NCBI GenBank assembly: GCA_031289385.1
Contig: JAITPP010000317.1
Coordinates: 1 to 12,148 of the forward strand
Reading direction: 5' to 3'
DNA: 12,148 bases
Source: Prevotellaceae bacterium
GTDB taxonomy: Bacteria; Bacteroidota; Bacteroidia; Bacteroidales; UBA932
Shown here one piece after another: positions 7,141 through 12,148 of the stretch (the stretch's first letter is position 1; each line of letters begins with the position of its first letter). The position numbers were made by a program, and so were the translations under genes. Under the pieces are notes generated by a model, which was not told the origin of the DNA, searched no databases, and saw nothing but the letters and a program-made list of their open reading frames with translations.

Positions 7141-8073
7141 ATGAAAAAAATATTTTATTTTTTATTTATTTTTCTGTTTGCATGTCATTTTAATGTTATG
7201 GCTCAGGCAGATTCGGTGAAAGTGTCTGCCGGAAAAGAAGGAAAAAAAGATACAACAAAAGTTAAGCCCACATTTGTATTTAGTGGAAATCCGTCGCTTA
7301 ACTTCACTCAAACGTCGTTCAGCAACTGGTCTGCCGGAGGTGCAAATTCTGTTGCAGGAGTGGCTATGGCAGGATTCAAACTAATATACACGGAAACAAA
7401 ATTTACGTGGGAAACTACCTTAGATATGGCTTACGGCTTAACATATCAGGAGAAAGATTTTTTAAAAAACAACGACAAAATTGATTTCAGTACAAAATTC
7501 GGATTGAAATCATCCAAAAAATGGTATTATTCGTTGGCATTTCAGTTGAAAACGCAATTCGACAAAGGTTACAAATCGTATCCGCCGCCTGATAAAAACA
7601 ATTATACTTCAAAATTTATGGCGCCCGGGTATGTTATCTCCTCGCTGGGTATGGATTACAAGCCTACTTCGAAATTATCGTTTATGTTGTCGCCTGTTTC
7701 GGCAAAATGCACTTTTGTTCTCGACACAATGCTGTCGAATAGAGGTGATTACGGTGTGCATCCGGGTAGAAAATCATTGTCGGAAATAGGCTCGCTTATC
7801 AAGGCTACATATTCCAAAACTTTCAAATCGAAAAGTACAATAAACAGTTCGCTCGAACTTTTTTCAAGTTGGCTCAATAACTTCGGAAACGTTGATGTTA
7901 GCTGGGAATTTGATTGGAATATAAAAATAAATAAATGGTTTTCGTCGCGTATTTATTCAAAACTTATGTACGATGATGATATTAAAACAAAAGACGCCGC
8001 AACAGGCAAAGAATTGGGACCTCGACTGCAATTCAAACAAATGCTTGGATTAGGAATTTCATTATCATTTTAA
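7141..8073 (+). CDS. DUF3078-family envelope protein
   Basis: This is a 310-residue exported protein with signal peptide MKKIFYFLFIFLFACHFNVM and likely cleavage at A-Q-A. After a charged linker rich in Lys comes the DUF3078 hallmark N-F-T-Q-T-S-F-S-N-W-S-A-G-G (about residues 56-69), then alternating aromatic/polar strands through to a terminal Phe (LGLGISLSF). The strand pattern and final Phe suggest an outer-membrane beta-barrel. The family is widespread in Bacteroidota and its function is not known to me. I use ATG at 7141 rather than GTG at 7129, because it begins directly at the basic n-region of the signal peptide. Only 11 bp separate it from manA, suggesting co-transcription. Confidence 0.88.
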   Translation: MKKIFYFLFIFLFACHFNVMAQADSVKVSAGKEGKKDTTKVKPTFVFSGNPSLNFTQTSFSNWSAGGANSVAGVAMAGFKLIYTETKFTWETTLDMAYGLTYQEKDFLKNNDKIDFSTKFGLKSSKKWYYSLAFQLKTQFDKGYKSYPPPDKNNYTSKFMAPGYVISSLGMDYKPTSKLSFMLSPVSAKCTFVLDTMLSNRGDYGVHPGRKSLSEIGSLIKATYSKTFKSKSTINSSLELFSSWLNNFGNVDVSWEFDWNIKINKWFSSRIYSKLMYDDDIKTKDAATGKELGPRLQFKQMLGLGISLSF

Positions 8074-8084
8074 AATTAAAAATT

Positions 8085-9056
8085 ATGCTTTATCCGTTAA
8101 AATTTTATCCGATATACAAACATTATGTTTGGGGAGGAACTTCGCTTGCCGCGCTTAAAAATGTGAAACTTAAACCCGCTGAAATAATAAGCGAATCGTG
8201 GGAATTATCGTCTGTAAAAGGAAATATTTCGGTTATTGCAAACGGATTTTTGGAAGGAAATAATTTGCAGGAAATCATTGAAATTTATATGGGCGATTTG
8301 GTTGGCGAATCGGTGTATGAAAAATACGGAATAGAATTTCCATTGCTGCTTAAATTTATTGATGCGGCGCAATCGCTGTCGGTGCAAGTGCATCCCGACG
8401 ATGAAATTGCTTTGAAACGCCATAACGCTTATGGAAAAGAAGAAATGTGGTATATAATCGAAGCCGAAAAAAACGCCGAATTATGTATAGGATTTAATAA
8501 AAAAACAGATAAAAAAATATTTCAGGAAGCCTTGCAAAATAAAACATTAACCGATTTTTTGAACTTCGAAAAAATATACAACGACGATGTTGTTGAAGTG
8601 CCGTCGGGCAGAATTCACTCGATAGGCAAAGGAATTTTACTTGCCGAAGTGCAAAATACTTCGGATATTACTTATAGAATATACGATTGGGGACGCGAAT
8701 ACAACGCAAAAACAGCGCGACAAATGCACGTAGATTTGGCATTGGATGTTATAGATTACAATTCATACAAATCGTACAAAACCAAATATGGCATTATGAA
8801 AAACGACAGTTCGGAAATTTGCAGAAACAATCATTTTACAGTAAACGCCGTTGATTTTGATAATACAATAATTCGCGATTATGTTTCGCTCGATTCGTTT
8901 GTTGCGTATATGTGCGTTGAAGGCTCGGCAATTTTAGAATGTAACGAAAGCAGAGAAACAATAAAAAAAGGCGAAACAATTCTTATTCCCGCAGTGATTG
9001 ATGAAGTAAAATTAATTCCCGACAAACACGCGCGTTTACTCGAAATATCAATATAA
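8085..9056 (+). CDS. manA: Mannose-6-phosphate isomerase, class I
   Basis: This 323-residue cytoplasmic zinc enzyme interconverts fructose-6-phosphate and mannose-6-phosphate, feeding GDP-mannose and GDP-fucose for surface glycans or allowing mannose use. The short Firmicutes/Bacteroidota form is recognised by Y-V-W-G-G near 14-18, W-E-L-S at 39-42, the metal motif V-Q101-V-H103-P-D-D, Glu120 in G-K-E-E-M-W-Y, and His178 in S-G-R-I-H-S-I-G. The last four motifs supply the usual Gln/His/Glu/His zinc ligands. The substrate-side motif T-Y-R198-I-Y-D-W-G-R is also intact, and the C-terminal third is the cupin-like small domain. The ATG follows an A/T-rich stretch with no Shine-Dalgarno sequence. 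It lies between the DUF3078 gene (11 bp) and the RelA-like gene (24 bp). All key residues appear present, so it should be active. Confidence 0.95.
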   Translation: MLYPLKFYPIYKHYVWGGTSLAALKNVKLKPAEIISESWELSSVKGNISVIANGFLEGNNLQEIIEIYMGDLVGESVYEKYGIEFPLLLKFIDAAQSLSVQVHPDDEIALKRHNAYGKEEMWYIIEAEKNAELCIGFNKKTDKKIFQEALQNKTLTDFLNFEKIYNDDVVEVPSGRIHSIGKGILLAEVQNTSDITYRIYDWGREYNAKTARQMHVDLALDVIDYNSYKSYKTKYGIMKNDSSEICRNNHFTVNAVDFDNTIIRDYVSLDSFVAYMCVEGSAILECNESRETIKKGETILIPAVIDEVKLIPDKHARLLEISI

Positions 9057-9080
9057 CGCTCGGAAAAAAATAAAATATAA

Positions 9081-11252
9081 ATGGAATCATCAGAAATAAA
9101 AAACAGGAAAAACATATACGATGCATTTGCAGAATTTGCAAACGATTGCAATATGATGTCTGAAAAAGATTTGATGGCGATTAAAAAATCGTTTGATATT
9201 GCTGTTGATTGCCTGTCTGATTATACTCGCGAAAATGGCAACCCGTTTATATTTCATGCTTTGTACGTAGCGCAAATTATTGTTGTGGAATTGGGTTTGT
9301 CATCAACATCTGTTGTTGCAATGTTTTTGCACGAGGCAAATATCAAATCAACTAACACAATAGACATGAAACCCTTTGGCGACGACGTTTGTCGCATAGT
9401 TGAAGGATTAAATAAAATATCAAAAATAGATATAAAAACAACAAGTTTGCAAGCCGATAATTTTCGAAAACTTATTGTTTCATATTCGAGCGACCCGCGC
9501 GTAACCCTCGTAAAACTTGCCGACAGACTTGAAGTAATGCGCTCGTTATTGTTTTTTACGCCCGCAAAACAAATGCAAAAAGCCACCGAAACAATGTTGC
9601 TTTATGCGCCGCTGGCACATCAGTTGGGATTGTACAACCTGAAAGGCGAACTCGAAAATCTGGCATTTAAATATCTTGATAATTCCGCACATCGCTTGGT
9701 TACAAATAAACTAAAAAGTACGACTGCCGAACGCGAAAAATTTATCAAAGATTTTTTGACGCCCATAGCGAACGAATTGAATAAAAATAAATTTAAATAT
9801 GAAATAAAAAGCAGAACAAAAACAGCATATTCCGTTTGGCGTAAAATGCAGGCGCAGCAAGTAAATTTTGAAGGAGTGTATGATGTTTTTGCAATTCGCA
9901 TTATTCTTGATTCGGAATTTGAAAACGAAAAATCTGATTGCTGGGCAGTGTATTCTATAGTTGCAAATATTTACGAGCCCGACACAAAACGACTGCGCGA
10001 TTGGGTTTCGCGCCCTAAGGCAACAGGCTATGAATCGCTGCACACAACAGTTTCAACCGCAGACGGCAAATTTGTAGAAGTGCAAATCAGAACTCGCCGC
10101 ATGGACGAAATTGCAGAAAAAGGAGCGGCTGCACATTGGAAATACAAAGGCGTAAAACAAATTCAAAGCACGCAGGATTGGCTCGAAACTGTTCGTGAAC
10201 TTTTGGAAAAATCTCAAATAGAATCAACAGAAAATATCGGTAAAATAACCGAAACGGAAATTTTTGTTTTCACGCCCAACGGCGATTTGCGCCGCTTGTC
10301 CAAAGGCGCAACAGTTCTCGATTTTGCATTTGATATTCACACAAACATTGGTGCGCATTGCACAGGAGCGCGGGTAAACGGCAAAAACACAACCATTCGC
10401 GAACATCTTAATACAGGCGATACGGTAGAAGTTACAACATCGAAAAATCAAACGCCGAAAGCCGATTGGTTGAATTTTGTAGTGTCGTCGAAAGCAAAAT
10501 CAAGAATCAGAGCAAAGTTGCACGAAGAAGAGGCAAAAGTTGCACGACTTGGAAAAGAAATAATGGAACGCCGCTTGAAAAATTGGAAACTTTCGACGTT
10601 TGAAGAGGCTGTTACTGCGCTTACTAAATATTATAAATTAAAGCAGGGAACAGATTTTTATGCGATGCTCGGAAGCGAAAAAATAAACTTTTCGGAAGTA
10701 AAAGATGCGCTGCAAAAATTATATTCAGAGCCAGAAAAGAAAACCGTTGAAATTGTTGAAACAAAACAACCGCAAAAAAATAAATCGACATCTTATAATA
10801 GCGATTATCTTATAATTGACGAGCGTTTGCGCGGATTGAGTTATCATTTGGCAAAATGTTGCAATCCTATAAAAGGCGATGATATTTTTGGTTTTGTAAC
10901 AGTAAATTCGGGAATCACAATTCATAGCATAACTTGCCAGAATGCAGCGCGATTGCTCGACCAATATCCGTATCGAGTGCTAAAAGCAAAATGGCGCGAA
11001 GGCGACGAAGGCTCGTTTATTGCAACAATAAAACTTGTGGGCAACGACGAAATAGGAATTTTGAATCGCATCACCGAAACTTTGCAAAAAATAAACGTTG
11101 ATATACGTTCTGTAAATGTGTCATCGCAAAAAGGCGGCGATTTTGAAGGAAAAATAAGAGTTTCGGTATCAAGCGCAAAATTTTTAGATCATATCTTACA
11201 TCGGTTGCAGCAAATTAAAGGTATTCTTAAAGTTCAGCGAATAAATCAATGA
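9081..11252 (+). CDS. relA: RelA-type (p)ppGpp synthetase with degenerate hydrolase domain
   Basis: This 723-residue long RSH protein transfers pyrophosphate from ATP to GDP/GTP to make the stringent-response alarmone, normally on stalled ribosomes. Domains in order are: pseudo-HD hydrolase at about 30-190; synthetase at about 235-355 with R245-T-K247-x-x-Y250-S, D268, R-L-R-D307, G-Y-E-S-L-H-T and E333-V-Q-I-R-T; TGS at about 393-460 with His420 (D-I-H-T); a helical region; zinc-finger domain C593-C594...H615...C619; and ACT at about 645-723. In the hydrolase half the H-D pair reads H84-E85, the catalytic E-D reads I88-K89, and H-N after L-A-D-R-L reads E-V. Hydrolysis is therefore probably lost, while the synthetase looks intact. 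A second RSH or other hydrolase must then exist elsewhere in the genome. The family call is firm; loss of hydrolysis is inferred from missing residues. Confidence 0.93.
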   Translation: MESSEIKNRKNIYDAFAEFANDCNMMSEKDLMAIKKSFDIAVDCLSDYTRENGNPFIFHALYVAQIIVVELGLSSTSVVAMFLHEANIKSTNTIDMKPFGDDVCRIVEGLNKISKIDIKTTSLQADNFRKLIVSYSSDPRVTLVKLADRLEVMRSLLFFTPAKQMQKATETMLLYAPLAHQLGLYNLKGELENLAFKYLDNSAHRLVTNKLKSTTAEREKFIKDFLTPIANELNKNKFKYEIKSRTKTAYSVWRKMQAQQVNFEGVYDVFAIRIILDSEFENEKSDCWAVYSIVANIYEPDTKRLRDWVSRPKATGYESLHTTVSTADGKFVEVQIRTRRMDEIAEKGAAAHWKYKGVKQIQSTQDWLETVRELLEKSQIESTENIGKITETEIFVFTPNGDLRRLSKGATVLDFAFDIHTNIGAHCTGARVNGKNTTIREHLNTGDTVEVTTSKNQTPKADWLNFVVSSKAKSRIRAKLHEEEAKVARLGKEIMERRLKNWKLSTFEEAVTALTKYYKLKQGTDFYAMLGSEKINFSEVKDALQKLYSEPEKKTVEIVETKQPQKNKSTSYNSDYLIIDERLRGLSYHLAKCCNPIKGDDIFGFVTVNSGITIHSITCQNAARLLDQYPYRVLKAKWREGDEGSFIATIKLVGNDEIGILNRITETLQKINVDIRSVNVSSQKGGDFEGKIRVSVSSAKFLDHILHRLQQIKGILKVQRINQ

Positions 11253-11255
11253 GAT

Positions 11256-11405
11256 TTGGTATTTAGTCGTTGGTATTTGGTCATTAGTCGTTGGTAGTGT
11301 TATGTTAAGTCTAAAATGTCAAAAATATAAGTTACAAATATTTTACAATCAATAAATTAAAAATTCTATTTCATTGTTAACTTAACAGTAGTTGGTCGTT
11401 AGTCG
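11256..11405 (+). repeat. Heptanucleotide repeat, interrupted by a small insertion
   Basis: Starting 3 bp after the relA stop are six contiguous heptads (11256-11297): TTGGTAT, TTAGTCG, TTGGTAT, TTGGTCA, TTAGTCG, TTGGTAG. After the insertion and its duplicated GTAG come two more (11392-11405): TTGGTCG and TTAGTCG. The consensus is TT[AG]GT followed by two variable bases. The style resembles heptanucleotide STRR sequences known from cyanobacteria; I make no claim of homology. Confidence 0.9.
11298..11387. mobile_element. 90-bp MITE-like element with TIRs and 4-bp TSD
   Basis: The left end TGTTATGTTAA and the reverse complement of the right end TGTTAAGTTAA match at 10 of 11 positions. The element is flanked by GTAG at 11294-11297 and again at 11388-11391. 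Removing 90 bp plus one GTAG (94 bp) leaves the surrounding heptad repeat in perfect phase, which is strong evidence of an insertion. The interior is AT-rich and has no coding capacity, so it would need a transposase supplied in trans. The family is not identifiable from this window. Confidence 0.75.
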
Positions 11406-11558
11406 CCCGTTAAAAGTAAGTAATTATTTAACTGATTAATGTTTTACCACATGACAAAAATTGCAAAACTCCACATAACTACCTAATATTTAACTAATTA
11501 TAACATTATTTATTTTAAAAAGTCCTTGAGGTTTTGTGTCTTTGTATCTGATTACTAA
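11406..11558. other. AT-rich intergenic stretch before transposase relic
   Basis: There is no convincing ORF or RNA here. It holds two loosely similar words (TAATTATTTAACTGATTAA near 11420 and TAATATTTAACTAATTA near 11484), a weak GTTAAA/TTTAAC stem near 11409, and a T/G-rich stretch (GGTTTTGTGTCTTTGTATCTG, 11530-11550) of the simple-word type seen elsewhere in the window. The left boundary of the transposase relic must fall near 11559, but no inverted repeat marks it. Confidence 0.4.
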
Positions 11559-12080
11559 ACAATTATAATGATAACGAAAAATGGCAAACGGGTGAAGGCT
11601 TCGTGGTTATTTTCCGACCTCAATGCAATGAACCTAAATCATTGTGCAAAATTTATCGCGTCAACGGGCAACTATGCTACATTTCCGGCTCAAAAGAGAA
11701 AAACAAACGGGGGACAGCCCGAGTTACAGATTATCATTTCATTTAACAAGCCCGAAAATGCTCAGGAAATATACAAAAAAAGATGGCAGATTGAATAGGC
11801 TTTCAAAGCATTGAAGACAAGCGGTTTTAATATTGAAAACACGCATCTGAACAATTTAGACCGTATCGAAAAACTTTTTTCTCTCGTTACGATAGCTTTC
11901 GCGTGGGCGTATGTTGTTGGAATTTACGTCGACGAAAATATAAAACAAATTAAAATAAAAAAACACGGATACCGTGCTAAAAGTCTGTTTAAGTATGGTT
12001 TACAGATAATTTCAACTGCTTTACTTAACCCGCTCGCTAAATTTGATTTTAATATCTTTCAATTTTTGTCATGTACTTAG
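11559..12080 (+). pseudogene. IS4-family transposase relic, 5'-truncated with amber codon
   Basis: The frame encodes the C-terminal part of a DDE transposase: I-T-K-N-G-K-R-V-K-A near the start, then P-E-L-Q-I-I-I-S-F-N-K-P, then the IS4 signature Y-(2)-R-(3)-E-(6)-K (YKKRWQIE, stop, AFKALK), followed by S-G-F-N-I-E-N-T-H-L, a hydrophobic A-F-A-W-A-Y-V-V-G-I-Y and the end F-L-S-C-T. A TAG at 11796-11798 falls immediately after the catalytic Glu, yet the frame continues without a shift to the normal-looking C-terminus. The N-terminal half with the two catalytic Asp residues is missing: a TAA at 11556-11558 closes the frame just upstream. The element is therefore dead in two independent ways. 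No terminal inverted repeat is recognisable in the 68 bp after the stop. Confidence 0.85.
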
Positions 12081-12148
12081 CGGATTTAATTATTTTTCAT
12101 TACGCTTAGGTTTTGTAATCGGCGGACGAAATAAAAAATATAATCTTC

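Noticed and set aside
11298..11387. The inverted repeats after relA as a transcription terminator
   Set aside because: The arms are AT-rich, imperfect and 68 bp apart without a T-tract pattern. The target duplication and restored heptad phase explain them better as an insertion.

Overview
This is an AT-rich window, almost certainly from a member of the Bacteroidota and probably of Bacteroidales type. The signs are promoters of the -33 TTG / -7 TAnnTTTG kind, start codons with little or no Shine-Dalgarno sequence, signal peptides ending in A-Q, a DUF3078 outer-membrane-type protein, and a long RelA/SpoT protein whose hydrolase half looks dead (the phylum commonly carries two long RSH proteins). 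No rRNA, tRNA or CRISPR array was seen.

Layout. The left edge (3-212, +) is the C-terminal end of a CHAP-type cysteine hydrolase. It is followed by a dense array of 8/9-bp AAGTT words (221-425) and a second short repeat (435-495). From 5947 down to 514 on the minus strand lies a compact three-gene tripartite efflux operon: a lipoprotein membrane-fusion subunit, an RND inner-membrane pump and a TolC-like outer-membrane channel, with a likely promoter at 5997-6027. Upstream on the same strand is a small unrecognised secreted protein (6155-6691) that lacks an ATG start and may be frameshifted at its N-terminus. Its likely promoter (6885-6914) is about 200 bp away.

The divergent intergenic region 6692-7140 holds that promoter, a second set of the same short repeats in opposite orientation, and a promoter for the rightward unit. 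That unit (7141-11252, +) is a DUF3078 protein, a class I mannose-6-phosphate isomerase (manA) and a RelA-like (p)ppGpp synthetase, separated by only 11 and 24 bp. It joins envelope-related and sugar-nucleotide functions to stringent-response signalling, although co-transcription is inferred only from spacing.

The right end is accessory DNA. Three bases after the RelA stop begins a phased heptanucleotide repeat, split by a 90-bp element with 11-bp terminal inverted repeats and a 4-bp target duplication (11298-11387). Removing the element plus one duplication restores the heptad phase exactly. Beyond it is a 5'-truncated IS4-family transposase relic with an amber codon directly after the catalytic glutamate.

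The genes are ordinary. The most unusual signal is non-coding: four unrelated families of short-word repeats fill the intergenic spaces, three of them present twice in opposite orientation, and one carries a clean small-element insertion.
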